Part shown: positions 9,004-18,461 of the stretch, one piece after another
Numbering within the stretch: position 1 is the stretch's first letter
How the letters are laid out: every line of letters starts with the position of its first letter
From: Bifidobacterium aesculapii
Lineage (GTDB): Bacteria > Actinomycetota > Actinomycetes > Actinomycetales > Bifidobacteriaceae
Assembly: GCF_001417815.1 (NCBI RefSeq)
Contig: NZ_BCFK01000035.1
Location: 1-64,000, forward strand
Direction of reading: 5' to 3'
DNA length: 64,000 nt
Position numbers and translations under genes: made by a program
The notes under the pieces: model-generated
Database searches by the model: none
Told to the model about the DNA's origin: nothing
What the model saw: only the letters and a program-made list of their open reading frames with translations

Positions 9004-10416
9004 TCAGTCGGTCATATCGGCGAATGCGACCAGTTGTATGGTGGGGTCGTTTTCGGCCATGCGCTTGAGGTTGTCGGTGAATCCGCTTTTGGAGAACAGG
9101 ATGTAGTGCCGGTCGGGATAGGGCAGCAGTTCGCTGCGATGCCGGAGGGTGTGGTATTCGGTCTCGCCGACGGGGTCGTTGCGCCATTTGCATTCGCAGA
9201 AGACGGCTTTGTCCGGAGCATCTCCGGTGGCGATGATGTCGATTTCCTCCTGCTGATGGGTTTCCGGGTCGGAACCCCACCAGCGTCCGGCCTGCAGGAT
9301 GGGGTATGGAAGCTGGTCGTAGCCGCGGCCCCACAGCCATTGCGTGCTGATGTCCTCGAATACCTGCCCCATGAACCGGGGCAGGTCGTCCATGATTCGG
9401 GAGGCTACCGAATCGAGACGGCGTGCCTGCAGCGCCGACATGCTGCGCGGGATGTAGCGGTACCAGAAACGGAAGAACGGATCCTTGACCCTGTACAGGG
9501 GCCGTCGGTGGTTCTTCGTGCCGAAAGGGGTCTCCTTCTCCAGAATCCCCAAGTCGATCAGGTTCGTCAGATAGGTCTGCGCCTGGCCGGTGGGCATGCG
9601 GCTGGCGGAGGCGATGTCGCTCATGCGGGATGCCCCCGTGGCGATGTTGCTGATCATTTCGTTGTATTCGGCGGGTTTGCGCACCTCCTGTTGCAGCAGC
9701 ATGTATGGTTCGTCGAACAGGTTGCACGAGGGGGAGAGCATGTTGTCCCTGATCGTCGTTTGGATATCGTCGGTCGGTGTGAGCCATTCAAGGTATTGTG
9801 CGACGCCGCCGGTCAGTCCGTATGCGATTGCGGAATGCTCTTTGGCGAGTGTGCCGGTGTATTCGCGTGTCTCGTCGAAGGTGAACGGCATAAGGCGTAT
9901 GGATCCGGTGCGGCGGCCGTACAGCGGACTCTTGTAGTCGAGCACCTGCCGTTCCATGAATGACATGCTTGAGCCGCACAGGATGATCATCAGGTGGCTG
10001 TCGTCCTTGTGCCGGTCGATGGCGTGCTGCAGCACCGACGATACCGAGCGGTCTGCTTGGGCGAGGAACGGGTATTCGTCGATGACCCACACCAGGCGCT
10101 TGTTCCGCGACATGGCGAACACGGATTCGACGGCGCTTTGGAAGTCCTGGTAGATGGGGGCGTCGGCGTCGAATCCATTACCGTTGCGATAAGCGGAGAT
10201 GGCGCCGCTGAGCGTGGCGAGATTGCCCTGTATGGTGGCTTCGAGTGCGGAGAAGAAGATGGCGGGCTTGTCCGCGAGGAAATGGTTGATGAGCGTGGTC
10301 TTGCCGATGCGACGTCTGCCGTATACGACGATGCACTCGAATCGGTCGGAATCGTATGCGCGCTGGAGTTGAGCCAGTTCCGCGCCGCGCCCTATGAACA
10401 TGGATGACTTGGACAT
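9004..10416 (-). CDS. P-loop ATPase with C-terminal DUF234/PD-(D/E)xK-like domain
   Basis: A 470-residue protein of the archaeal-type ATPase group. The N-terminus has VVYGRRRIGKTTL (Walker A near residue 30) and LVWVIDEYPFLA (Walker B), then SPLYGRRTG and a winged-helix-like stretch. Near the C-terminus EEIDIIATG is followed by AVFCECKW, which matches the D...ExK core of the nuclease-like DUF234 domain. The family is common but its role is poorly known. The start was set at MSKSSMFIGR, with GAAGGCGGATC upstream. An AT-rich promoter with an inverted repeat lies just upstream, suggesting autoregulation. A second, broken copy of the family follows upstream on the same strand. Confidence 0.85.
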   Translation of the reverse strand: MSKSSMFIGRGAELAQLQRAYDSDRFECIVVYGRRRIGKTTLINHFLADKPAIFFSALEATIQGNLATLSGAISAYRNGNGFDADAPIYQDFQSAVESVFAMSRNKRLVWVIDEYPFLAQADRSVSSVLQHAIDRHKDDSHLMIILCGSSMSFMERQVLDYKSPLYGRRTGSIRLMPFTFDETREYTGTLAKEHSAIAYGLTGGVAQYLEWLTPTDDIQTTIRDNMLSPSCNLFDEPYMLLQQEVRKPAEYNEMISNIATGASRMSDIASASRMPTGQAQTYLTNLIDLGILEKETPFGTKNHRRPLYRVKDPFFRFWYRYIPRSMSALQARRLDSVASRIMDDLPRFMGQVFEDISTQWLWGRGYDQLPYPILQAGRWWGSDPETHQQEEIDIIATGDAPDKAVFCECKWRNDPVGETEYHTLRHRSELLPYPDRHYILFSKSGFTDNLKRMAENDPTIQLVAFADMTD

Positions 10417-10460
10417 GGATGATCCGCCTTCAACTTCAGCATTTATTTGCAATATCGTAC

Positions 10461-10479
10461 TTTAGTATATCGTACTAAA
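10461..10479 (-). promoter_or_regulatory. Inverted repeat over the ATPase promoter
   Basis: TTTAGTA and TACTAAA form a perfect seven-base dyad around a five-base centre, in a locally AT-rich patch 45 bases before the ATPase start. On the minus strand the dyad contains TATACT, a good -10 hexamer, so a bound repressor would cover the promoter. A partial extra copy, ATATCGTAC, flanks it. Confidence 0.5.
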
Positions 10480-10523
10480 CTTAAAGTGCGATTCGCTGCG
10501 TGCGCGGGCTAGGCGTGCGCGGG

Positions 10524-10646
10524 CTAGGCGCGCTCGCGGATGAATGTGAAAATCGCGTCCAGCACCTCGCGGCTCCAGAAGTCCTGTTCGTGTTCGGCGC
10601 CGTCCACGAGCACGAGGCGGGCGTCATGGTTCCTCCTCGATGCCTG
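10524..10646 (-). pseudogene. C-terminal remnant of an alpha/beta hydrolase (esterase-like)
   Basis: Read on the minus strand, this stretch ends in TAG at 10526-10524 and encodes [18 protein letters not shown] followed by [16 protein letters not shown]. That is the classic end of an alpha/beta hydrolase: strand, Gly-x-x-His carrying the catalytic histidine, then the last helix. There is no start codon and an in-frame stop lies just upstream at 10649-10647. It is a 3' gene fragment fused end-on to the decayed ATPase remnant. The family call rests on about 34 residues. Confidence 0.6.
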
Positions 10647-10649
10647 TCA

Positions 10650-11445
10650 TGTCTTTGCGTCTTTACATCTTTACGCGGTTCCCGGCTTGCCGCCGTCAGT
10701 CCCGCCTGGTCTGCGATCTTGTTCTGCTTGGTGGCTCCGGCTCCTATGGCGTTCATCACCGAGTTGTAGGTGGCGGGGTCGCGCAGCTCCTGGTGCATGA
10801 GCATCAGAGGCTCTTCATACAGCAGCCCGCTGGTGTCGAACAGCAGCTCCTCCACGTTCTGTTCATAGGTCAGCGACGGCTGCACCTGCTTGAGATAATA
10901 GGGGGTTCCGCCGAACGTGGCGTAATACCGCACGGCGTCCTCGGGCGTGACGTCCGGCAGCATGAGGGCCGCGTCGAACGCGTCGAACGCGGCCAGTCGC
11001 AACTGGCCGGTACTTCGTCCGTACAGTGGACTTTTGTACCCGAGCAGCTCGCTTTCCATGAATCCTTCGTTGCTGCCGCACAGCACCAGCATCAGGTTCG
11101 TGTCATTGAAGCCATGGTCTATGGCGATCTGCAGCGTCGAAGGGAGCGATGCATCGCTCATCGCGGCGTACGGGAATTCGTCGAAGATGAGCAGCATCGG
11201 TTTCGACGTCTGCCCGCGCAGGCGTTCCGCGATGAAATCAAAGGCGTCCTGCCAGAGGGTGAACGCGGGCAGTGAGGCCGGCATGCTGAAGAACTCGTAT
11301 ATCTTCCGGGAGAAGTCCCTCAGATTCGCGATTGCGGTCTGCTGTCTCGCGGTGAAGTACAGGGTCCTCTTGCCCGAAGAGAACTCGTCCAGCAGTGCGG
11401 TTTTCCCGATGCGGCCGTATCCGTATTGCCGTGGTTGTGTTTCAT
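10650..11445 (-). pseudogene. Decayed second DUF234-type P-loop ATPase
   Basis: The minus strand encodes a partial paralogue of the ATPase at 9004-10416. It has [14 protein letters not shown] (Walker A), [14 protein letters not shown] (Walker B), [13 protein letters not shown] and [15 protein letters not shown], then [15 protein letters not shown]. Upstream, the family N-terminus is missing and the frame runs into TG-rich low-complexity DNA near 11445. Downstream, after about 10690, similarity stops and the frame enters the esterase remnant. The DUF234 part is absent. An ATG at 11284 could still make a truncated protein but it would lack Walker A. I read it as a deletion remnant. Confidence 0.75.
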
Positions 11446-11898
11446 GTTCGTGTGGTTGCGGTCGTGCGGTTGCAGTTGTGCGGCTATGCCGGCGCCGTCA
11501 TGTTCGTGTCGTCATGGCGGTGCTTTGTCTGTTGCCATGGCCGTGCTGTCATGCGCATTGTCGCCGTTCATCCATGAACGCGGTATGATGCGCCACGCAT
11601 TCGCCGCCGTCGGCAGGCGATTGGATTGCCGTCACCAGAAACGCCGCATAGAGATTGGTGACCTTCACGCCGCTGCCGCTCCGGCACGGGCGACGCCGCG
11701 GCCTCGTTCCGAATCTGCGCGATGGTCTTGCTGCTGGTCATATCTACCGGATAATCGTGGCGTGGGAATCCGGGGCCCGTAAGAGCCCATAAGAGATTGC
11801 TATAGCCGCCCGGCCGGTCTGCGTGCGCCGTTCCGCTATGGTCGTGCACAACCGCATGGGATGGGGCCCATGCGACGAATGATCAGGGGGGAAACATC
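11446..11898. other. Low-complexity, probably non-coding stretch
   Basis: From 11446 to about 11575 the plus strand is rich in short TG/GTTG words (GTTCGTG and GGTTGCGG recur), consistent with decayed or expanded repeat DNA. From about 11580 to 11850 minus-strand frames are open but shift between frames without ribosome sites, so this could be further gene debris. The last 20 bases hold the AGGGGGGAAACATC ribosome site of the FAD oxidase. Confidence 0.4.
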
Positions 11899-13398
11899 AT
11901 GACATCAGTCGTACCTGTAGACGCGATACCTACGGCGGAAGCTTCCGTGCCTTCCGCGTCGGTGGCGCCCGCACCGCGCGTGCAAGGTATGGACGCGGCA
12001 GGGGAGGCCGAAACCATCGTGGACTCCGACGCCAGGAGCGAGTTTCTGGACGCGGCGTTGCACGCTCTCGGAAGCCGTGTCGTCGTTACCGAAGTGGAAC
12101 GGATCCGGGAGTTGTTGGCATCCCACCATCACGCCTTCAGCCGGGAGCAGGAGCCGTTCGCCGTGCTCCTGCCCGGTTCAGCCCATGAGGTGAGCATCAT
12201 CCTGAGGCTGGCGAACGAACGGCGCATCGCCGTGTTCACACGCGGCACAGGTACCGGTCTCGGCGGCCTGTCCACCATTGACAGGCCGGGCGTATTGCTG
12301 CTCACCGACCGGCTGAATCGCATCCGTTGCATCAATCCGCTCGGACATTACGCGGTCGTGGAGGCGGGCGTCGTCAACGCGCGCATCAACGAAGCCGCGG
12401 CCCAATACGGACTGTGGTATGCGCCCGATCCGGTCAGCCGTGACCGCTCCACCATCGGCGGCAACGTGGCGACCAACGCGGGTGGCATCAACTGCGCGAA
12501 ATACGGGGTGACTCGCGACTCGGTGCTGTCATTGACCGTAGTGCTGCCCGACGGGCGCATCATCGAGACAGGAAGACCGACCATGAAGAACGTGGCCGGA
12601 TTCGATCTCACTTCGCTGTTCACCGGATCGGAAGGGTTGCTCGGCGTGGTCGTCGCCGTGACGGTGCGCCTTCTGCCCATCCCGCAGGGGTCGTCTCGGA
12701 TTGTCGTGTTCGCCTCTGGCCTGGACAGAGTCGGCGATGCGTTGGACGCGGCCCTTGCGGCTCCTGTGCGTCCGGCCTCGATGGAGCTTATGTCCGCACC
12801 GCCTGACGCCGCCGATCTCGATATATTCGGCGAGACCGCGCAGGGCGCGCGCTGGCTCATCGAAATCACCACGGACGGCTCGGCGGCGATACGGGAGGCG
12901 GATGTGCTGCAGGAGGCACTGCGCAAGACCGGGGTCACGGCGATCAGGGCGACGGATGCCCAATCGGAAGAGTTCCTCGGCCTGCGCAAAGCAGGCAAGG
13001 CGTTCCCGCGTGGCAAGGCGTGGATGGCGGGCAGTGACGTGGCGGTTCCGTTGGATCATCTGTCCGATTTCCTCCGCAATCTCGGGCGGTGGGCGAACGA
13101 TGCGCACGCCCGGCTGACCGTGCTTGCGCATCTGGCCGACGGCAATACGCACACCGGATTCATCCTGCCGAAACGCTCCTCGGACGAAACGATGCCGCCG
13201 GCGTTGGTGGAGGCGAATCGTCGCCTGTTCGACTATGTGCTCGCCAACGGCGGCACGATCACTGGTGAGCACGGCATCGGGCTGGAGCTCAAGGACCGTC
13301 TGCCAGGGCAGGTCGGCGAAGACAATCTCGCCCTCCAACGCGCCATCAAACGGACTATTGACCCACACGGCATCCTTAACCCCGGCAAGTGGGTGTGA
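11899..13398 (+). CDS. FAD-linked oxidase, GlcD/D-lactate dehydrogenase-like
   Basis: A 499-residue flavoprotein of the FAD_binding_4 / FAD-oxidase C family that oxidises 2-hydroxy acids such as glycolate or D-lactate. The FAD-binding PCMH fold is marked by FAVLLPGSAHEVSIILRLAN, RGTGTGLGG, DRSTIGGNVATNAGG and FTGSEGLLGVV. The C-terminal domain contains HLADGNTHTGF and ends GEHGIGLELKD...DPHGILNPGKW, both family hallmarks. The first 50 residues are Ala/Val-rich and look non-conserved. The start follows AGGGGGGAAACATC. The next gene begins three bases after the stop, so a two-gene operon with the aminotransferase is likely. A matching route would be amino acid to 2-oxo acid to 2-hydroxy acid. 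Confidence 0.85.
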   Translation: MTSVVPVDAIPTAEASVPSASVAPAPRVQGMDAAGEAETIVDSDARSEFLDAALHALGSRVVVTEVERIRELLASHHHAFSREQEPFAVLLPGSAHEVSIILRLANERRIAVFTRGTGTGLGGLSTIDRPGVLLLTDRLNRIRCINPLGHYAVVEAGVVNARINEAAAQYGLWYAPDPVSRDRSTIGGNVATNAGGINCAKYGVTRDSVLSLTVVLPDGRIIETGRPTMKNVAGFDLTSLFTGSEGLLGVVVAVTVRLLPIPQGSSRIVVFASGLDRVGDALDAALAAPVRPASMELMSAPPDAADLDIFGETAQGARWLIEITTDGSAAIREADVLQEALRKTGVTAIRATDAQSEEFLGLRKAGKAFPRGKAWMAGSDVAVPLDHLSDFLRNLGRWANDAHARLTVLAHLADGNTHTGFILPKRSSDETMPPALVEANRRLFDYVLANGGTITGEHGIGLELKDRLPGQVGEDNLALQRAIKRTIDPHGILNPGKWV

Positions 13399-13400
13399 CC

Positions 13401-14657
13401 ATGAGTGCCGTTTCAGTCGCCGGCGCCGTCACGTCCGCGCACATCCGCCGCTCCAGAATCCTTGACGCGCTGCATTCAGGCGAATCCCTGCGCGGTGGGG
13501 CAGTCCACGCCCGTACAGGTGTACGCCCCGTGGACGTCGCCGCGGGACTGCCGGACGACGATGTGCTGCCATATGCGCGCATCGGAGCGGCGTTCGCCGA
13601 TGCGTTGCGTTCGCATGAGTCCCTGACTTACCCGTCGCCGTATGGACTGCGGCCGTTACGTGAGATCATTGCGCGGCGACGTGGCGTGCCCGTGGAGTCC
13701 GTGATTGTGACGAACGGTGCGATGGGAGGTATTTTCCTGTCGATGATGGCTGTGGCGGATCCCGGCGATGTCGTGTTGGCGGAGGATCCCTCCTTCCCGC
13801 AGTGGGCGGGTACGTTCCGACGGTTCGGTGTGCATGTCGAAGGAGTCGGATTGGCTGATGAGGGCATTGACGTGGATGAGGTGGAGCGTCGTCTCGCAGC
13901 GGGGCGACGGTATGCGGCGATTTACACGATTCCCGATTTTCAGAATCCGACGGGGCGTGTCTCTTCCGGACGTGTGAAGCGTCGTCTTGTTGAAGTGGCC
14001 GGCCGGTACGGCGTGCCGGTCATTGCCGATAATCCATACAGGGAATTGTGGTTCTCCCGTGAGCCGGCCGAATTTCCGCAGGAGGCGCGCGGCGCATCGG
14101 GCAGTCCTCTGCTGGAGATCGGCTCGTTCTCGAAATGGCTTGGCCCGGGGTTGCGCGTCGGCTGGCTTATCGCCGATCCCGCGCTTGTGAGCCGTATCGC
14201 CGAATATCGGCTTGCGGTCGATGGCGGCGTTTCGGCAGTGACGCAGGCGGCGCTCGTCTCGATGCTGTCGGATGAACGGTGGGTGGACGATCTGCTGGCG
14301 CATGAGCGTCGCGTGTATGCGGGCAAGGCCACGGTGTTGATGGATGCGCTCGAGGACCGGCTCTATGGAGACATCGATGTTGTCCGTCCTCAGGGAGGGT
14401 ATTTCCTGTGGGCGAGGTTGCCGCGATGGTTGCGCGTGGAGGATGACGCAGTCGCCCGCGAACTCGCCGCTGAAGGCGTCAATCCGCTTGGTGGCGAAGC
14501 GTTCTTCCTCGCGGGCGGTGTGCGCGGCCGCTCCTGTTCCGGTGTGCATGCCGCCTACGCCCGGTTCTCCTTCGCACATGCCTCGCGTGATGATCTCGTC
14601 GAGGGTGCGGCACGGCTTGGCTCCGTTGCGCGCCGACTACGCCCGACATTGATATAA
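13401..14657 (+). CDS. PLP-dependent aminotransferase, class I/II (2-aminoadipate-type)
   Basis: A 418-residue cytosolic PLP enzyme of fold type I. Landmarks in order: YPSPYGLRPLREIIARRRGV, VTNGAMGGIFL, AEDPSFPQW, YTIPDFQNPTGRV, ADNPYRELWF and the PLP-lysine motif GSFSKWLGPGLRVGW. These are typical of the LysN / MocR-like aminotransferase branch, but there is no GntR DNA-binding domain in front, so it is an enzyme rather than a regulator. The ATG at 13401 was preferred to an upstream in-frame GTG that overlaps the FAD-oxidase stop. Translational coupling to that gene is likely. Substrate preference is unknown. Confidence 0.85.
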   Translation: MSAVSVAGAVTSAHIRRSRILDALHSGESLRGGAVHARTGVRPVDVAAGLPDDDVLPYARIGAAFADALRSHESLTYPSPYGLRPLREIIARRRGVPVESVIVTNGAMGGIFLSMMAVADPGDVVLAEDPSFPQWAGTFRRFGVHVEGVGLADEGIDVDEVERRLAAGRRYAAIYTIPDFQNPTGRVSSGRVKRRLVEVAGRYGVPVIADNPYRELWFSREPAEFPQEARGASGSPLLEIGSFSKWLGPGLRVGWLIADPALVSRIAEYRLAVDGGVSAVTQAALVSMLSDERWVDDLLAHERRVYAGKATVLMDALEDRLYGDIDVVRPQGGYFLWARLPRWLRVEDDAVARELAAEGVNPLGGEAFFLAGGVRGRSCSGVHAAYARFSFAHASRDDLVEGAARLGSVARRLRPTLI

Positions 14658-14770
14658 ATCTAATTTATTGCATCACTATCATCTATAAACCTTCCTTATA
14701 TGCCGGTGGGTGGGAACCGCGATAACGGACGGGCGGTTTGCCGCCGTTCACGCTGGTAGGCTGTGCCCTA

Positions 14771-14800
14771 CGACCTGCGAAGGGGAAACGAAACAGGTCG
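14771..14800. promoter_or_regulatory. Dyad in the leader of the second peptide ABC operon
   Basis: CGACCTG and CAGGTCG form a perfect seven-base inverted repeat separated by 16 bases, 45 bases before the GTG start of the binding protein. A second small dyad, GTAGG/CCTAC, lies just upstream. The stretch at 14655-14705 before it is AT-rich and probably holds the promoter. Either an operator or an mRNA hairpin is possible. Confidence 0.35.
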
Positions 14801-14845
14801 GGGGAATCAACACGACTTATCCGTGAACCGCAAGGGGGACACACC

Positions 14846-16531
14846 GTGAACACCAGAATCGACTCGAACAGCACGTGGAAGCGCACATGGCGAATCGCCG
14901 CCGCCGGCATGTCCGTGGCGGCCTTCGCGATGCTCGCCGCGTGCGGTTCCGATCCCGCCGCGGCGACCGCCTCCGGTCAGGATGCAGGCAGCCCGCAGCA
15001 GGGCGGCACGGTGACGCTCGTCACCGACCCGGACAGCCTCCAGTGCGTCGACCCGTTCCAGACCGCGTGGACCCAGTCGCGTACCATCGTGCGCAACTAC
15101 GTGGACTCGCTCGTCGACCAGGATCCGAAGACCGGCGAGATCAAGCCGTGGCTTGCCAAGAGCTGGACCATCAGCGACGACGGCAAGACCTACACCTTCA
15201 CCCTCAAGGACGGCGTGACCTTCTCCGACGGCTCCAAGTTCGATGCCGATGCGGTGGTGGACACCTTCACCGAGAACCTCGCCACCCTCAAGGAGAAGCC
15301 CGGCACGGTGGGCGGATTCTACGTGCAGAACCTCACCGGCGTGAGCAAGGTCGACGACCACACCGTCAAGTTCGAACTCTCCGCTCCGAACGCCAGCTTC
15401 CTGCAGGGTCTTGCCACGCCGACGCTCGGCATCATCTCGCGCGCCTCCGCCAAGCTCACGCCGCAGCAGCGCTGCGACGGCCAGGTAGTCGGCACCGGCC
15501 CGTTCACCATCGAGAAGTACGACGCGAAGAGCGGTCTCACGCTCAAGAAGCGTACCGGCTACACGTCGTCCTCGCCGCTGGCCGCGCATCAGGGCGACGC
15601 CTACCTCGACTCCATCGTCATCTCCTACGTGTCGGAAAGCTCGGTGCGTCTCGGCAACCTCGCCGCCGGCACCGCCGACGTCGTCTGGTCCGGCTCCGAC
15701 AAGCCGCTCGTCTCGAACGAGCTGTCGCAGATCAAGCAGGTCGGCGGCACCGTGGAAAGCAGGCCGCTGCCGGGCGCCACGTTCGGTCTGTTCCCGAACG
15801 TGCGCAACGGGGGCATCCTCTCCGACAACGACGTGCGTCAGGCGTTGAGCCTGTCCATCGACCGCGCCACCTACGCGAAGACCGTGTTCCGTGACGGCTA
15901 CCCGAACGTCAAGGGCGTCATCAGCTCCACCACGCCCGGCTTCAAGGCCGAACCCTCCAGCGTGGAGTTCGACAAGGCGAAGGCCGCCAAGCTGCTCGAC
16001 GCGGCCGGCTGGAAGAAGGGCGACGACGGCTACCGTTACAAGGACGGCAAAAAGCTGACCGTCACCTTCCTCACCTCGACGAAGGACGATGGCTACGAGC
16101 TCCTGCAGGACGAGCTCAAGCAGACCGGATTCGACTTCCAGATCAAGGTCGTCACCAGTGCCCAATACACGACGCTCACCAACGCCAACAAATACGACCT
16201 GGTGTCGCTGACCTACACGCGCGCCGACCAGAGCGCCATCAACACGCTTCTCGACGAACGCTACGCCACGTTCAAGGCCATTTCCGGCAACACGCAGGAC
16301 GCCGACACCCAGGCCACGATCGAAGCCGCGTTCGACAAGGGCACTTCCGCCACCGACACCAAGGAGCGCACCTCGATCTACGAGGGCGTACAGGACACGA
16401 TCAGCAAGCAGAACGTCATCATCCCGGTCTACGAGCGCTCCCAGGACGTCGCATTGTCCTCCAAAGTACACGGACTGCGCTTCACCGCGGAATCGTTCGG
16501 CGACTTCCACGACCTGTGGAAGGCCCAGTGA
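14846..16531 (+). CDS. Peptide/nickel-type ABC transporter substrate-binding lipoprotein (SBP family 5)
   Basis: A 561-residue binding lipoprotein, the head of a second peptide-type ABC operon. The signal peptide ends AFAMLAACGSDP near residue 33. The body shows QQGGTVTLVTDPDSL, SWTISDDGKTYTFTLKDGV, TFSDGSKFDADAVVDTF and the late VRQALSLSIDRATYAKTV, all diagnostic for family 5. The GTG start was chosen because AAGGGGGACACACC precedes it and the Lys/Arg-rich signal n-region follows; a longer open frame upstream has no ribosome site. Its sequence is clearly different from the binding protein at 2450-4066, so the two systems probably take different ligands. Confidence 0.92.
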   Translation: MNTRIDSNSTWKRTWRIAAAGMSVAAFAMLAACGSDPAAATASGQDAGSPQQGGTVTLVTDPDSLQCVDPFQTAWTQSRTIVRNYVDSLVDQDPKTGEIKPWLAKSWTISDDGKTYTFTLKDGVTFSDGSKFDADAVVDTFTENLATLKEKPGTVGGFYVQNLTGVSKVDDHTVKFELSAPNASFLQGLATPTLGIISRASAKLTPQQRCDGQVVGTGPFTIEKYDAKSGLTLKKRTGYTSSSPLAAHQGDAYLDSIVISYVSESSVRLGNLAAGTADVVWSGSDKPLVSNELSQIKQVGGTVESRPLPGATFGLFPNVRNGGILSDNDVRQALSLSIDRATYAKTVFRDGYPNVKGVISSTTPGFKAEPSSVEFDKAKAAKLLDAAGWKKGDDGYRYKDGKKLTVTFLTSTKDDGYELLQDELKQTGFDFQIKVVTSAQYTTLTNANKYDLVSLTYTRADQSAINTLLDERYATFKAISGNTQDADTQATIEAAFDKGTSATDTKERTSIYEGVQDTISKQNVIIPVYERSQDVALSSKVHGLRFTAESFGDFHDLWKAQ

Positions 16532-16566
16532 CGGCGGCCGGTCGGAAATAAGCGAAAGGGAATCCG

Positions 16567-17514
16567 ATGAGGACATCGAAACCGTGGTACGTGCTGGGAC
16601 GTATCGGGCAGGCGGTGCTGGTGCTGTGGGCCGCATACACCGTGTGCTACATCATTCTGAACCTGCTGCCCGCCGATCCGCTGGCCTTGCTCCTGCAGGC
16701 CAAAGGCACCGACATCGGGTCCCTCAACGCCGACCAGATCGCCACGCTACGCCACACGTACGGGCTTGACGCCGGTCCGGTGCAGCAGTATCTGACGATG
16801 TTGCTCGCCGCCCTGCACGGCGACTTCGGCACCTCCTACACGCTGGGCCAGCCGGTACTGCCGCTCATCGCATCCCGCGTGTCCAGCACGCTCGCCATCA
16901 GTCTGCTCGCGTTGGTCGTGGCCGTGGCTCTGGCCTTCGCCCTCGCCTTCGCGGCGGTCTTCACCCGCAGCCGCGTGATTCGCAACGTGCTCGGAGCCAT
17001 TCCCGTGATCGGCATGTCCGTTCCGTCCTTCTGGGTGGCGCTGCTGCTCATGCAGGTGTTCAGCTTCTCGCTCGGATGGTTCCCGTCCATGGGCATGCAG
17101 GGGTGGAAGAGCCTCGTGCTGCCGACCGTGACGATGGCCATCCCCACCAGCGCGCTCCTCGGGCAGCTGCTGCTCAGCGAATTCGACGCCGTGCTGGAAA
17201 GCCCGCAGGCTGTGGTGGCCAAAGCCCATGGCCTGAGCCGCACGCAGGTCATCCTCCACCACGTCGTCAAGAACGCGTCGCTGCCGTCACTGACCATCCT
17301 CGGACTGCTCGTCGGCGACACGTTCACCGGCGCAATCATCGCCGAAACCATCTTCGCCAGGCAAGGTCTCGGCATGCTCATCCAACAGGCCGTCACCCAG
17401 CAGGACGTCCCCGTGGTACAGGGAGCCGTCGTACTGGCCGCCGGTGCGTTCGTCCTCGTCAACCTCATCGTCGACCTGATCTATCCGCTGCTCGACCCGC
17501 GCATCCGCATCTGA
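16567..17514 (+). CDS. ABC transporter permease, DppB type
   Basis: A 315-residue permease. It starts with WYVLGRIGQAVLVLWAAYTV, a membrane helix, then NLLPADPLALLLQ and the family-typical LRHTYGLDAGPVQQYL. The coupling loop is AKAHGLSRTQVILHHVVKNA, and FARQGLGMLIQQAV lies near the end. GAAAGGGAATCCG precedes the ATG. It lies between its binding protein and the second permease with short gaps, as in a standard operon. Confidence 0.9.
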   Translation: MRTSKPWYVLGRIGQAVLVLWAAYTVCYIILNLLPADPLALLLQAKGTDIGSLNADQIATLRHTYGLDAGPVQQYLTMLLAALHGDFGTSYTLGQPVLPLIASRVSSTLAISLLALVVAVALAFALAFAAVFTRSRVIRNVLGAIPVIGMSVPSFWVALLLMQVFSFSLGWFPSMGMQGWKSLVLPTVTMAIPTSALLGQLLLSEFDAVLESPQAVVAKAHGLSRTQVILHHVVKNASLPSLTILGLLVGDTFTGAIIAETIFARQGLGMLIQQAVTQQDVPVVQGAVVLAAGAFVLVNLIVDLIYPLLDPRIRI

Positions 17515-17531
17515 GCCCAAGGAGGCCCGAC

Positions 17532-18461
17532 ATGACAACCCAACTGACGCTTGACCTGACCCGTCCCGAACCGAACACGCACATCATCGACGAAGTGAGG
17601 AAGACGACGGCCGCAAGCCGCCGCACCGGCCGCGTCACCAAGACGCTGCGCCGCTTCGGCACCCTGCTCCGCAGTCATGTGGTCGCCTCGTTCGCCGCAC
17701 TGTACGTGGCGCTCGTGCTGATCTCGGCGCTGCTGCCCCAGTGGTTCACCCGCGCCGACCCATACGCCACGGCGCCCGCGCAGAGCATGCAGGCCCCGTC
17801 CGCGGCCCACTGGTTCGGCACCGACAAACTCGGGCGCGACGTGTTCACCCGCGTCGTCTACGGAGGCCGCACCACCATCACCGCGAGCCTCGTCGCACTC
17901 GCCATCGCCGTAATCGCCGGTCTGGCGCTCGGCGTGATCGCGGGATACGCGGGCGGCGTCCTCGACGCCCTGCTCATGAGGTTCGTCGACGTCTGGCTCG
18001 CCATCCCCGGACTGCTGCTCGCCATCACCATCGTCACTGCCATCGGCTTCGGCACACTGCCGGTCGCCATCGCCATCGGCGTCGGCATCTGCCCCACGTT
18101 CGCCCGCACCACACGCTCTCAGGTATTGCGCGTCAAGCAGGAGGACTACATCGAGGCGGCGCGCACAAGCGGTTCCTCGGACGCCTCCATCGTCGTCAAC
18201 CACATCCTGCCCAACGCGATCGGGCCGGTCGCCGTGCTCGCCCTGCTCGACTTCGGAGGCATCATCATGGCCGTCGCCACGCTGAGCTTCCTCGGCTTCG
18301 GCGTCAAACCGCCGGAAGCGGAATGGGGCTCGCTCATCAACGACGGCCGCGACTACCTGCTCACCGCGCCATGGCTGTCGATCCTGCCCGGACTCGTCGT
18401 CGTCGCGACCGTGCTCGCCATCACCGTGCTCGGCAACGCCGTCAAGAAGGAGCTGAAATGA
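17532..18461 (+). CDS. ABC transporter permease, DppC type
   Basis: A 309-residue permease with an N-terminal cytoplasmic tail of about 50 residues before the first membrane helix. HWFGTDKLGRDVFTRVVYGG and the coupling loop EAARTSGSSDASIVVNHILP are present. LSFLGFGVKPPEAEWG shows the intact Phe at the position that is an amber codon in the paralogue at 5745. The start follows AAGGAGGCCCGAC. Its TGA overlaps the ATG of the ATPase gene (ATGA). Confidence 0.9.
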   Translation: MTTQLTLDLTRPEPNTHIIDEVRKTTAASRRTGRVTKTLRRFGTLLRSHVVASFAALYVALVLISALLPQWFTRADPYATAPAQSMQAPSAAHWFGTDKLGRDVFTRVVYGGRTTITASLVALAIAVIAGLALGVIAGYAGGVLDALLMRFVDVWLAIPGLLLAITIVTAIGFGTLPVAIAIGVGICPTFARTTRSQVLRVKQEDYIEAARTSGSSDASIVVNHILPNAIGPVAVLALLDFGGIIMAVATLSFLGFGVKPPEAEWGSLINDGRDYLLTAPWLSILPGLVVVATVLAITVLGNAVKKELK

